NCBI GenBank assembly: GCA_024758765.1
Contig: CP101406.1
Location: 4,774,001-4,838,000, forward strand
Reading direction: 5' to 3'
From: Mycobacterium sp. SVM_VP21
GTDB taxonomy: Bacteria; Actinomycetota; Actinomycetes; Mycobacteriales; Mycobacteriaceae
Length of the DNA: 64,000 nt
Positions 18,004 to 26,407 of this stretch are shown here, one piece after another. Within the stretch, counting starts at the first letter, position 1, and each line of letters opens with the position of its first letter. The position numbers and the translations under genes are program-made. The notes under the pieces were generated by a model that did not search any database, was not told the DNA's origin, and worked only from the letters and a program-made list of their open reading frames with translations.

Positions 18004-18822
18004 TCAGCCTTTCGCGCTGAGCGGTCTGGCGCGATCCCAGACCTGGGTGAAAGCGTCTTCGAGGGTGGCCCAGAGCCGTGGTTCGTGGTGGCGCGACAGC
18101 ACAAGCACGGGGTTGTTGCGCCCGGGTGAGCCGTAGATGTGGAAGTTGACGATCATGGCGTCGTCGACCCGGAAGATCGACGTGTAGAGCGTGGTGTCGT
18201 GGGTGCGGATATCCAGCCCCGGGGTATCGGCATGCGGGGCGAGCAACTCCACGGACGTGCGGCAGCGGGCGATGACGGCCTCGCCGATGCCTTCCTCCTT
18301 GCCGCGCAGGATCGTGGTGGCAGTGTCAGGATCCCCGACGAGAAACCGCACCGCCACACCGCGGGCGGCGGCGTCGAGCAGAATGTCGAGGAAGCCGTCG
18401 AGGGTGTCAAACAGGAACGTGGCCGCCAGGACGAGGATGTCGATGCCGGTGGTGGCGTCGCCGAAATGCTGCTGCCACGTCGTGATCGGCAGCTGGGTGC
18501 GGCTGGCATACAGCGTCGCGGTGAACGGACCACCCAGCGACGTCGTCGCCAGCGCGCTCGCGGTAGGGGCAGGATACTGGTTGGGCCACAGGTTGTGCGG
18601 TGTGCAGCCAAGCAGCTTAGCGGCGCGGCGGGCGTTGTCCTCGCGGACGTTGTAGTCGATGTTGGCCAGCCAGCGGCGCACCGTCTTGATATCCACGCCC
18701 ACCGCAGTGGCGAACCTCTGTGGGGAGAGTCCCTTGGCGTGCAGCCGTTGGGTGAGGCGATCGTTGGGGATCGTGGCGGCCTCGGCGTCGCCGTCCTGAT
18801 CGCCCGTCGTCTCAGCGCACAT
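18004..18822 (-). CDS. XRE-like regulator with DUF5919-type C-terminal domain
   Basis: 272-residue protein. Residues ~20-75 form a helix-turn-helix (RLHAKGLSPQRFATAVGVDIKTVRRWL) followed by REDNARRAAKLLGC, the arrangement in which actinobacterial XRE proteins precede a DUF5919 domain. The C-terminal ~170 residues contain DILVLAATFLFD and VRFLVGDPD, reminiscent of a phospholipase-D-like fold, without a clear HKD catalytic pair. Transcribed away from the transfer genes with a 239-bp shared upstream region rich in TGTCC motifs and a perfect palindrome, a likely operator. Probably controls excision or transfer; ligand unknown. Confidence 0.75.
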   Translation of the reverse strand: MCAETTGDQDGDAEAATIPNDRLTQRLHAKGLSPQRFATAVGVDIKTVRRWLANIDYNVREDNARRAAKLLGCTPHNLWPNQYPAPTASALATTSLGGPFTATLYASRTQLPITTWQQHFGDATTGIDILVLAATFLFDTLDGFLDILLDAAARGVAVRFLVGDPDTATTILRGKEEGIGEAVIARCRTSVELLAPHADTPGLDIRTHDTTLYTSIFRVDDAMIVNFHIYGSPGRNNPVLVLSRHHEPRLWATLEDAFTQVWDRARPLSAKG

Positions 18823-18910
18823 CTTTCCGTGTCATCCCTGTCCATCCTCAGCGCGTGGTTCCTAGTTTGCCATGCGACTGCCGCCGCCCCGCGGCGGTGA
18901 TGCCCGTCCG

Positions 18911-18924
18911 ATGCCCACGGGCAT
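18911..18924. promoter_or_regulatory. palindrome in the divergent regulator/transfer region
   Basis: ATGCCC-AC-GGGCAT is a perfect 6-bp inverted repeat with 2-bp spacing. It lies between the XRE regulator (start 18822, minus) and the first transfer-side gene (start 19062, plus), with several TGTCC repeats following to about 18985. Position and symmetry fit an operator for the XRE protein. Confidence 0.4.
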
Positions 18925-19061
18925 GTCCCTGTCGTGTCCGAAATGTCTGCGGCAGTGTCGGCAATGCCTGCCAACGTCCCTCGCTACGTCCGCGATGTCC
19001 ACGTGAACTGAGCCCAGCGCCGCAACGGGCGCAAACAGATCACGAAAGGAACAGCGGGACA

Positions 19062-19406
19062 ATGCGTTTAAGAATCGACACATCAGGCACACGGTTCATC
19101 GTCACCCGAGCGGCCGAGCCGCGGCTGAACTTCGAGACCGGCAGCCCAAAAGTGGACACCGCCACCGGCGTGCCACTGTATGCCGCGCAGCTGTTGGCGT
19201 TGGATGACACCGGTGGTGAAGTGCTCAACGTCACCGTCGCCGGGGATCCGAAAGTGACAGTCACCCAACCTGTTTCAGTCGCGGGTCTGGTTGCTATCCC
19301 TTGGGCTCAAGGTGATCGCAGCGGCGTGGCGTTCCGTGCCGACGCCATCACCCCCACCAACCCCGCGGCTGCGCCGAGCGATCAAGCGTCCCGCGCGCAG
19401 AAATAA
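19062..19406 (+). CDS. small hypothetical protein, first gene of the AICE transfer operon
   Basis: 114-residue protein of unknown function, predicted largely beta-strand (RLRIDTSGTRFIVTRAAEPRL, then TGGEVLNVTVAGDPKVTV) with a flexible Pro/Ala-rich tail. Proteins like this often sit just upstream of the FtsK-like gene in actinobacterial integrative elements and are sometimes annotated as SCO3933-like regulatory proteins. ATG at 19062 has GAAAGGA 12 bases upstream; longer in-frame starts overlap the regulatory region. It is followed by the transfer ATPase after 89 bp. Confidence 0.65.
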   Translation: MRLRIDTSGTRFIVTRAAEPRLNFETGSPKVDTATGVPLYAAQLLALDDTGGEVLNVTVAGDPKVTVTQPVSVAGLVAIPWAQGDRSGVAFRADAITPTNPAAAPSDQASRAQK

Positions 19407-19495
19407 CCCCATTTGCTGGGGCGCGGCGCTCGTGGGTGTCGCGCCCCAGCACGTGAGCTGCTATCGACCATTCACTCACCAGAGGGACGCCTGTC

Positions 19496-20929
19496 ATGGC
19501 ATCAAACTACAAAAACAGCAAGAACTCTCAATCCAACGACGACGACTGGATCACCGACCTCATCCTCTCACTGTTCAAAGCGGCCGGGTATCTGCTGTGG
19601 TGGGCGGTCCTGTTCCCGGCCATCAGCATCCCGATCATCGCCAGCGTGGCGATGGCCATTACCCATGGCTCACGCGCGGGTCTGATCATCGGTATTGCTT
19701 TCGCTGCCGCGTATGCGGGCTGGGCGTGGCTGGACCCGCGATCGTTTCACGGATGGGTCACCGAGCCGGTGCGGCGGCGCTGGTTGACCTGGTCGCGCTA
19801 CACCCGCACCTGGCAATCGGTGTGCACCCTGCACGGCCTGACCGCCACACTTGGCGAACGCACCTTGGTGCCGACCTTGCAGTCGGTGCGCATCGGCAAG
19901 ACGACCGACGTCCTGGCGCTGCGAGTGGTCACCGGCCACTCCCTGGCTGATTGGCACAAGCAATCCGAGGCGCTAGCCGCCGCCTGGCGTGCCGACCGGA
20001 TCGCCATCCGCGCGACCGCGCCCGGAGAGCTACGCATCACCCTGATGCGCGGCGACGTGCTGGCCGACCCGATTGCCCTGCCCATGCCCACGACGGCGAC
20101 TGCGGTGGATGTGGGGTCGGTGCGGGTCGGGATCACCGAAACCCGCCACTGGTGGCACCTACCTCTGCTTGGCCACCACCTGCTCGTGGCTGGCGCGACC
20201 GGCGCGGGGAAAGGTTCAGTGTTGTGGTCACTGATCGCTGGCCTCGCCCCCGCCGTGAAAACCGGACAAGTGCGGCTCTGCGTCATCGACCCGAAAGGCG
20301 GCATGGAACTGGGCGCCGGAGCACCCATGTTCACGGTGTTCACCCACGACGCCACTGGTACCACCCTGTACCTGCTGCGGCAACTAGTGGAGGTGATGCA
20401 CGCCCGCGCCAATCGGTTACGGGGCAAGACGCGCATGCACACCCCGACTCCGACTGAGCCGTTATTCGTGGTGGTGATCGATGAGATCGCCGCGCTGACT
20501 GCGTATGTGACCGACCGCAAGGTGCGCAGCGAAATTGAACAGCTGTTGGGCCTGCTGCTCTCCCAAGGCCGGGCCGTCGGCATTTCGGTGGTGGCAGCGG
20601 TGCAAGATCCGGCCAAAGACACCCTGCCGGTGCGGCAGCTGTTTACCGTGCGAATCGGGTTGCGGTTGACCGAAGCCACCCAAACCACCATGGTTTTGGG
20701 CCAGGGCGCCCGCGACGCGGGGGCCGACTGCGATCACATCCCCGACACCACTCCCGGTGTGGGCTACATGATGATCGATGGCACGGCCCAACCGGTGCGG
20801 GTACGGGCATTTCACGTCGCCGACCACGACATCGCCACTCTGGCAGCACGATTCCGGCCACCTCGTGCCGCGACCCGAACCAACCAGTCCAACAGCGGGC
20901 GCACCGACACCGCCCGGGGTCAACGGTGA
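19496..20929 (+). CDS. FtsK/SpoIIIE-type DNA transfer ATPase (TraB/TraSA-like)
   Basis: 477-residue membrane-anchored DNA translocase. Two hydrophobic segments lie near residues 28-85 (LLWWAVLFPAISIPIIA and GLIIGIAFAAAYAGWAWL). The motor domain has Walker A GATGAGKGS near residues 233-241, Walker B FVVVIDEIAAL, and VVAAVQDPAKDTLPVRQL typical of FtsK domains. In actinomycete mobile elements one such hexameric pump moves double-stranded DNA between mycelial cells. The stop codon overlaps the GTG of the replication initiator by 4 bp, so they are co-translated. Confidence 0.88.
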   Translation: MASNYKNSKNSQSNDDDWITDLILSLFKAAGYLLWWAVLFPAISIPIIASVAMAITHGSRAGLIIGIAFAAAYAGWAWLDPRSFHGWVTEPVRRRWLTWSRYTRTWQSVCTLHGLTATLGERTLVPTLQSVRIGKTTDVLALRVVTGHSLADWHKQSEALAAAWRADRIAIRATAPGELRITLMRGDVLADPIALPMPTTATAVDVGSVRVGITETRHWWHLPLLGHHLLVAGATGAGKGSVLWSLIAGLAPAVKTGQVRLCVIDPKGGMELGAGAPMFTVFTHDATGTTLYLLRQLVEVMHARANRLRGKTRMHTPTPTEPLFVVVIDEIAALTAYVTDRKVRSEIEQLLGLLLSQGRAVGISVVAAVQDPAKDTLPVRQLFTVRIGLRLTEATQTTMVLGQGARDAGADCDHIPDTTPGVGYMMIDGTAQPVRVRAFHVADHDIATLAARFRPPRAATRTNQSNSGRTDTARGQR

Positions 20930-22431
20930 CTACTGCAACGACAGCCCCCACGCTGGTGTTGCCCGGGGTTCCCGGCTCGATCGACACCAATGCGGTGGTG
21001 GATCAGATGGTGCGCCGCGCGTCCTCGACGGGGTTCGAATCGTGGTGGCGGCGCGCGGAATCTGTTGGCTTCTGCGCCCACCCCATCCAACTCAGAGGTA
21101 CCGACGAGATAGGCCGCGATCGGGTGGTGTGGACACGGTGCAACAACCGCCGCGCACAGGTATGCCCATCGTGCTCAGACCTGTACGCCCGCGACACGTG
21201 GCAGCTCGTGCACGCTGGCACCGCCGGCGGCCACCACAACATCCCCGCAGCAGTGGCCGATCGTCCGCAGGTGTTCGTCACCCTCACCGCACCTAGCTAC
21301 GGGCCTGTTCACGCCGCCGCGCGTGCAGGCGACAAGAAGCAGCGTGTGTGTCGCGACCACCACCACACTGGCGGCTACCGCCGATGCCCGCATGGAAAAC
21401 CACTGTGGTGCAGCACAACCCACGGCGAAGGTGATATCTATGCGGGACAGCCGATCTGCGCGGACTGCTACGACTACACCGGGCATGTCCTGTTCACATG
21501 GCACCTGCCCGAACTGTGGCGACGCTTCACCATCACCCTGCGACGCACACTGCGCCGAGAGCTACGTGCTTCGGGCGCCGACCCGGATGCGGTGCAGGTC
21601 AGCTTCATCAAAGTCGTCGAACTGCAAGCCCGGCTCATCCCGCACATTCATGCCCTGATCCGCCTCGACCCGCCCGACAGCGATGACTCTGGCGGTCATG
21701 ACTGGCATGCGCCCCTTGCGGCAACCGAACTGGCCACCATCATCCAACAGGCCGTTCGAACCGTGGCCGTGACGGTCACCGACTCATCCTCAAATACAGC
21801 GACACGGGTGATCAGGTTCGGCACACAAGTCGACACCCAACCCATCGACAACCGGCACGCCGGCACGGACGGCTCTGCTGTGCAGGAGGATTCACCACAC
21901 GGCGGGGTTCTTCCAGGCCGCCGCGTAGCTCGCTACCTCGCGAAATACGTCACCAAATCCTTAGCTGACGTCGGGATCAGCGCGCGACGCATCTCCACCG
22001 AGGCCATCGCTGACCTCGATGTCTGCGACCACGTTCGGGCGATCCTGACCGCCATCAGCCAACTCGCCGATAAGGGACTGGCCGGTGTCGGTCGGTGGCT
22101 GCACACCCTGGGCTACCGGGGCCACATCACCAGCAAATCCCGCCGCTATTCCACCACGATGACCGCGCTGCGCGAACGTCGCGCGGCCTGGACCCGTGAA
22201 CAACGTTTAAAAAGCACTGCGCACCAACATGATCTCGGCCTCGACTCCACCGATGGCGATGATCTGGTGGCATGGGAATTCGATCGTGCCGGCCCCACCA
22301 GCCTCGGCGACCGGACCCTCATCTACTCCGCGGCCGTCCAACACATCCACACCCGCCGTATCGGACTGATCGAAGTCCGTGGCCAAGCCCGCAATCAACA
22401 ATGGGATCCGCCAGGGGGAAGCGATGGCTGA
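20926..22431 (+). CDS. RepSA-like rolling-circle replication initiator
   Basis: 501-residue protein of the RepSA family found in AICEs and actinobacterial plasmids. Visible: CxxC zinc-ligand pair VCPSCSDLYARD near residue 80, another Cys/His cluster (CRDHHHTGGYRRCPHGKPLWC) near 142-162, the HUH-like nuclease motif IPHIHALIRLD at ~238-248, and ARYLAKYVTKS near 325, where Tyr could be the nicking residue. It starts on a GTG inside the upstream stop (GTGA). It should nick the element's double-strand origin after excision; that origin was not identified. Confidence 0.82.
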   Translation: MTTATTAPTLVLPGVPGSIDTNAVVDQMVRRASSTGFESWWRRAESVGFCAHPIQLRGTDEIGRDRVVWTRCNNRRAQVCPSCSDLYARDTWQLVHAGTAGGHHNIPAAVADRPQVFVTLTAPSYGPVHAAARAGDKKQRVCRDHHHTGGYRRCPHGKPLWCSTTHGEGDIYAGQPICADCYDYTGHVLFTWHLPELWRRFTITLRRTLRRELRASGADPDAVQVSFIKVVELQARLIPHIHALIRLDPPDSDDSGGHDWHAPLAATELATIIQQAVRTVAVTVTDSSSNTATRVIRFGTQVDTQPIDNRHAGTDGSAVQEDSPHGGVLPGRRVARYLAKYVTKSLADVGISARRISTEAIADLDVCDHVRAILTAISQLADKGLAGVGRWLHTLGYRGHITSKSRRYSTTMTALRERRAAWTREQRLKSTAHQHDLGLDSTDGDDLVAWEFDRAGPTSLGDRTLIYSAAVQHIHTRRIGLIEVRGQARNQQWDPPGGSDG

Positions 22432-22621
22432 CAGGTCCCGAGCAGCACGTGCTCGCTCCGGGTGTGACGCTCGTCCCGATGCGCCGACGGTGTCAGAGGG
22501 GGGTGTTGAAATTGTTGTGCCCAACCAATATCGACTTCCGTCCGAGGCCAACCGCGCGCTGGTACACGTGATAATGGCTGTGCGGGACCGGATGCTTGGA
22601 TCAGGGAGGGGAGTGGCGTGA
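22424..22621 (+). CDS. small hypothetical protein between rep and recombinase
   Basis: 65-residue protein from an ATG preceded by AGGGGGAAGCG. The C-terminal half contains VPNQYRLPSEANRALVHVIMAVRDRML, a plausible helical segment; the N-terminus is basic. It overlaps the initiator stop by 8 bp and the recombinase start by 4 bp, so it belongs to the operon. It could be a recombination directionality factor by position, but I see no recognisable winged-helix excisionase motif. Confidence 0.55.
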   Translation: MADRSRAARARSGCDARPDAPTVSEGGVEIVVPNQYRLPSEANRALVHVIMAVRDRMLGSGRGVA

Positions 22622-24264
22622 GCCTGAGGTTCGCCTTCTATGGCCGAGTGAGCACGGAGGACGCTCAAGACCCGGAGGCGAGCCGCAGCTGGCAGAAGCG
22701 GCGTGCCATGGACCTGATCACTCCGCACGGCGGATTCATCGCCGCCGACTACTTCGATGTGGGACAGAGCCGTTCACTGCCGTGGAAGCGCAGGCCAGAG
22801 GCGTCACGTCTGCTTGCTGATGTCGCTTGTCGGGACCGTAGCTTTGATGCCGTAGTGATTGGGGAACCCGCCCGTGCGTTCTACGGGCCGCAGTTCGCGC
22901 TCACCTTCCCTGTCCTCACGCACTACGGAGTTGGCCTGTGGGTACCCGAGGTCGGCGGAGCGGTCGATCCCGGCTCCGAGGCACACGACCTGGTGATGAC
23001 TCTGTTCGGCGGCATGAGCAAGGGAGAGCGCGCTCGAATCCAGATGCGCGTCCGTACGGCGATGTCAGCACTCGCGCACGACACCGCCAGATATCTCGGT
23101 GGTCGACCACCCTACGGTTACCGGCTCGTCGATGCCGGCCCGCATCCAAACCCTGCCAAGGCCAATCTTGGGCAGCGGCTTCACCGCCTCGAACCCGACC
23201 CCGCGACATCTTCGGTCGTCGAGCGGATCTACCGCATGTACGCCGACGGAGCGGGCCTGCGCTATATCGCGCAACGGCTCACCGACGATGGTGTACCGTC
23301 ACCGAGCCAGTACGACCCGGCACGGAATCGGCATCGTGACCCACGAGGATGGTCCCATTCGGCGATCCGCGCGATACTCGACAACCCGGCGTACCGCGGT
23401 ATCCGTGTTTGGGGCAAGCAGGAGAAATACGAGGTTCTGGTCAACCCCGATGATGTCGCTGCGGGGTATGAGACTCGTATGCGGTGGCGTGATGAGGCCG
23501 ACTGGATCGCACCAGAACGCCGCACGCATGAAGCGCTGATCCGTGACGAACTAGCGCAGGCTGTTCGTCTTCGGATGCAGGCGCGGCGGGGTCCCGGTCT
23601 TGTTTGCAGCAGAGAGTCAACAGTGCCATATGCACTGCGTGGGCTGCTGTTCTGTGCCGCATGTGGACGGCGGATGCAGGGCGCTGCCCGCGCCGGGAAG
23701 CGAACAACACGCATCCTCTACCGTTGTGAGCTCGGTAAGTCGCGTTCGGTACCCGCGGACCTGAGTGATCACCCGCGCACCGTCTACCTCCGTGAAGATG
23801 AGGTGACTGCGCGACTTGACGAATGGATCGCCACCCTGGCCGATCCGGCCGACTTGGCACGCGGGCAAGACGCGGACCCGGTAGCAGGGGCTGGCTACGC
23901 GGCCTTGCGGCGCCAGCTCAGCGAGGCGAATGCGAAGGTTGCTGCTCTGGTTACCGCCGTGGAGTCTGGTGTGGCCGTTGAGGATTTGACTGTTGCATTG
24001 CGCCGCCGCACCGCCGAGCGCGACGAGCTGAAGGTCCGTCTTGAGCAAGCGGAGCGACCTCGCGTCATGACTGCCGCACAAATCAGCGAGTTGGTTGAGG
24101 AATTGGGCGGGCTGTCAGCAGTGCTTGGTGAGGCAACCGGGGCGGAACGCGCTCAGGTATACGCAAGCCTGGGCCTGCGCCTCGACTACGACCCGCATCT
24201 TCAGCGAGTCACGGCGACTGCCGACTTAAGTCGTGTCGCCGGACGTGTCCGAGGGGGGACTTGA
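22618..24264 (+). CDS. large serine recombinase (integrase of the AICE)
   Basis: 548-residue large serine recombinase. N-terminal resolvase domain with FYGRVSTED (nucleophile Ser12), EPARAFYG and GMSKGERARIQMRVRTAM; recombinase domain with GRPPYGYRL and GWSHSAIRAILDNPAYRGIRVWG; zinc beta-ribbon LLFCAACGRRMQGAAR around residue 345; coiled-coil-like C-terminal region (AALVTAVESGVAVEDLTVALRRR). It would integrate and excise the element. Its last 19 bases (24246-24264) overlap the 3' end of tRNA-Leu on the opposite strand, so its C-terminal codons derive from the attachment site. GTG start overlaps the upstream gene (GTGA). Confidence 0.9.
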   Translation: MSLRFAFYGRVSTEDAQDPEASRSWQKRRAMDLITPHGGFIAADYFDVGQSRSLPWKRRPEASRLLADVACRDRSFDAVVIGEPARAFYGPQFALTFPVLTHYGVGLWVPEVGGAVDPGSEAHDLVMTLFGGMSKGERARIQMRVRTAMSALAHDTARYLGGRPPYGYRLVDAGPHPNPAKANLGQRLHRLEPDPATSSVVERIYRMYADGAGLRYIAQRLTDDGVPSPSQYDPARNRHRDPRGWSHSAIRAILDNPAYRGIRVWGKQEKYEVLVNPDDVAAGYETRMRWRDEADWIAPERRTHEALIRDELAQAVRLRMQARRGPGLVCSRESTVPYALRGLLFCAACGRRMQGAARAGKRTTRILYRCELGKSRSVPADLSDHPRTVYLREDEVTARLDEWIATLADPADLARGQDADPVAGAGYAALRRQLSEANAKVAALVTAVESGVAVEDLTVALRRRTAERDELKVRLEQAERPRVMTAAQISELVEELGGLSAVLGEATGAERAQVYASLGLRLDYDPHLQRVTATADLSRVAGRVRGGT

Positions 24265-24331
24265 ACCCCCACGCCCGTTAATAGGGCACTAGCACCTCAA
24301 GCTAGCGCGTCTGCCATTCCGCCACTCGGAC
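24246..24331 (-). tRNA. tRNA-Leu (anticodon GAG)
   Basis: 86-nt class II tRNA on the minus strand. The acceptor stem GTCCGAG pairs with CTCGGAC, with discriminator A; D-arm GGCGGAATGGCAGAC; anticodon stem-loop GCTAGCTTGAGGTGCTAGT with anticodon GAG; long variable arm GCCCTATTAACGGGC; T-arm GGGGGTTCAAGTCCCCC. CCA is not encoded. The gene is intact although a mobile-element recombinase gene runs into its 3' end, as expected when integration restores the tRNA. Confidence 0.93.
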
Positions 24332-24439
24332 CAACCCGGCCGTGCCGGGCAGCTAAGGCTAACGGATGCCGATCGCTGGGCCCAAACCCAGCCCTCGCAA
24401 CGCGATCCGCAGGGGCGCGAAGTGGTAGTAAAGGTAGCT

Positions 24440-25786
24440 GTGACCGATTTCCCCGATCCAGCCGGAGACGCCGTGGGCGAGGTGGTCGAACTCGTCAGCA
24501 CGCTCATCCGCTTCGACACTTCCAACACCGGAGAGCCGGCCACCACCAAAGGTGAGGCCGACTGCGCACGCTGGGTGGCCGCCCAGCTCGAGGAAGTGGG
24601 CTATGAGACCGAATACCTCGAATCCGGGGCGCCGGGACGGGGCAACGTGTTCGCGCGCCTCAAAGGCAGCGACTCAAGCCGCGGGGCGCTACTGATCCAT
24701 GGGCACCTCGACGTGGTGCCCGCCGAGGCCAGCGAGTGGAGTGTGCACCCGTTCTCGGGCGCGGTCACCGACGGCTATGTCTGGGGCCGCGGCGCGGTCG
24801 ACATGAAGGACATGGTCGGGATGATGATCGCCGTGGCCCGGCACTTGGCCCGGGCCGGGATCACCCCGCCGCGTGACCTGGTCTTCGCGTTCGTCGCCGA
24901 CGAGGAAGCCGGCGGAAAGTACGGCGCGCACTGGCTCGTCGAGAACCGTCCCGATTTGTTCGCCGGGGTCACCGAGGCGATCGGGGAGGTGGGCGGTTTT
25001 TCGCTGACGGTGCCGCGCCGCGACGGCGGGGAGCGTCGGCTATACCTGATCGAGACCGCGGAGAAGGGGTTGTCCTGGATGCGGTTGCGGGCCCACGGCC
25101 GGGCCGGGCACGGGTCGATGATCAACGACGACAACGCCGTCACCACCGTGGCCGAGGCGGTGGCCCGGCTGGGCCGACACCGGTTCCCACTGGTGCTTTC
25201 CGATGCCGTGGTGGAGTTTCTCGCCGCGGTCAGCGAGGAGACCGGGCACACCATCGACGTCGACTCCCCGGACCTGGAGGGAATGATCGAGAAGCTGGGA
25301 CCGGTCTCCCGCATCATCAACGCCACCCTGCGCGACACCGCGACCCCGACCATGTTGGCGGCCGGTTACAAGGCCAACGTGATCCCGGCGGCGGCCGAGG
25401 CGGTAGTGGACTGTCGGGTGCTGCCCGGCCGCCAGGCGGCGTTCGAGGCCGAGGTCGACGCGCTGATCGGCCCCGGCGTCACTCGGGAATGGGTCGCCCA
25501 CCAGCCACCCGTCGAGACCACCTTCGACGGCGACCTGGTCGAGGCGATGAACGCCGCGCTGCTGGCTTGCGACCCCGACGCCCGCACCGTGCCCTACATG
25601 CTGTCCGGCGGAACGGACGCAAAAGCGTTCGCCAAGTTGGGTATTCGATGCTTCGGGTTCGCTCCACTGCGGCTGCCGCCCGACCTCGATTTCTCCGCGC
25701 TGTTCCACGGAGTGGACGAACGCGTGCCGGTTGACGCGCTGGAGTTTGGTACCCGCGTACTGCACCACTTCCTGACACACTGTTGA
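24440..25786 (+). CDS. M20-family metallopeptidase (Rv2141c homologue)
   Basis: 448-residue zinc peptidase of the M20/M25/M40 (ArgE/DapE/ACY1) family. Visible: the first metal ligand in [11 protein letters not shown] near residue 80, [12 protein letters not shown] with bridging Asp near 115, [15 protein letters not shown] with catalytic Glu-Glu near 158, and [19 protein letters not shown] near the C-terminus. I chose the GTG at 24440 (VTDF, with AAAGG upstream); an in-frame GTG at 24422 is the alternative. Gene order downstream matches M. tuberculosis Rv2141c-Rv2140c-pyrD. Substrate unknown, probably a dipeptide or N-acyl amino acid. Confidence 0.9.
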   Translation: MTDFPDPAGDAVGEVVELVSTLIRFDTSNTGEPATTKGEADCARWVAAQLEEVGYETEYLESGAPGRGNVFARLKGSDSSRGALLIHGHLDVVPAEASEWSVHPFSGAVTDGYVWGRGAVDMKDMVGMMIAVARHLARAGITPPRDLVFAFVADEEAGGKYGAHWLVENRPDLFAGVTEAIGEVGGFSLTVPRRDGGERRLYLIETAEKGLSWMRLRAHGRAGHGSMINDDNAVTTVAEAVARLGRHRFPLVLSDAVVEFLAAVSEETGHTIDVDSPDLEGMIEKLGPVSRIINATLRDTATPTMLAAGYKANVIPAAAEAVVDCRVLPGRQAAFEAEVDALIGPGVTREWVAHQPPVETTFDGDLVEAMNAALLACDPDARTVPYMLSGGTDAKAFAKLGIRCFGFAPLRLPPDLDFSALFHGVDERVPVDALEFGTRVLHHFLTHC

Positions 25787-25805
25787 CCACAACGAGAGGA
25801 CAGTC

Positions 25806-26336
25806 ATGACCACAGCCCCCGACCCGTACGCCGCGCTGCCCAAGCTGCCGACGTTCACGCTCACCTCCACGTCGCTGACCGATGGCCAGCCGTTGGGCAA
25901 GGCCCAGGTCAGCGGAATCATGGGTGCCGGCGGTGAAGACGCCAGCCCGCAGCTGAGCTGGTCGGGCTTCCCCGAGGAGACCCGCAGCTTCGCGGTCACC
26001 GTCTACGACCCGGACGCCCCCACCGCGTCGGGGTTCTGGCACTGGGCGGTGGCCAACCTGCCGGCCACCTGCACCGAACTGCCCGAGGGCGTCGGGGACG
26101 GCAGCCTGCTGCCCGGCGACGCGCTGACCCTGGTCAACGACGCCGGGATGCGCCGCTACGTGGGTGCCGCGCCGCCGGCCGGTCACGGGGCGCACCGCTA
26201 CTACGTGGCGGTGCACGCCGTCGACGTCGAGAAGCTGGAGCTGGCCGAGGACGCCAGCCCGGCCTACCTGGGCTTCAACCTGTTCATGCACGCGATCGCG
26301 CGCGCGGTGATCGTCGGCACCTACGAGCAGAAGTAG
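25806..26336 (+). CDS. PEBP-family (YbhB/YbcL) protein, Rv2140c homologue
   Basis: 176-residue phosphatidylethanolamine-binding-protein family member. Ligand-pocket hallmarks are present: [27 protein letters not shown] near residues 45-70, [10 protein letters not shown] near 77-86, and [13 protein letters not shown] near 130. The M. tuberculosis homologue Rv2140c (TB18.6) has been studied structurally as a PEBP; the cellular role is unclear. It starts 19 bp after the M20 peptidase, in the same operon, and converges on pyrD across a strong hairpin. Confidence 0.92.
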   Translation: MTTAPDPYAALPKLPTFTLTSTSLTDGQPLGKAQVSGIMGAGGEDASPQLSWSGFPEETRSFAVTVYDPDAPTASGFWHWAVANLPATCTELPEGVGDGSLLPGDALTLVNDAGMRRYVGAAPPAGHGAHRYYVAVHAVDVEKLELAEDASPAYLGFNLFMHAIARAVIVGTYEQK

Positions 26337-26348
26337 CCAACCCTCGCT

Positions 26349-26404
26349 GAGCAGACACAGAATCGCATGATCCCGCTTCGCGGGATGCGATTCTGTGTCT
26401 GCTC
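26349..26404. terminator. bidirectional hairpin terminator
   Basis: GAGCAGACACAGAATCGCAT...CCCGC pairs with GCGGG...ATGCGATTCTGTGTCTGCTC around a TTCG tetraloop, with one 3-base bulge (GAT) on the left arm. The ~25-bp stem sits between the convergent PEBP and pyrD genes and can terminate both. Confidence 0.85.
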
Positions 26405-26407
26405 GCG

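Larger units (their letters stand above)
16975..24264 (+). mobile_element. AICE-like integrative and conjugative element beside tRNA-Leu
   Basis: The module combines an HD-domain protein, NUDIX hydrolase, XRE/DUF5919 regulator, small leader gene, FtsK/TraB-type transfer ATPase, RepSA-like initiator, small pre-recombinase gene and large serine recombinase. Its right end lies in the 3' part of a tRNA-Leu gene. This is the gene content of actinomycete integrative and conjugative elements, which excise, replicate by rolling circle and transfer double-stranded DNA through one FtsK-like pump. AICEs usually use a tyrosine integrase; here it is a serine recombinase. The left boundary is not located. 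Confidence 0.75.

Noticed and set aside
24241..24332. Damaged tRNA-Leu acceptor stem
   Set aside because: A first reading with GG at the 5' end gave a G-A mismatch. Starting at the second G gives a perfect 7-bp stem, A73 and correct U8/A14, so the tRNA is intact.
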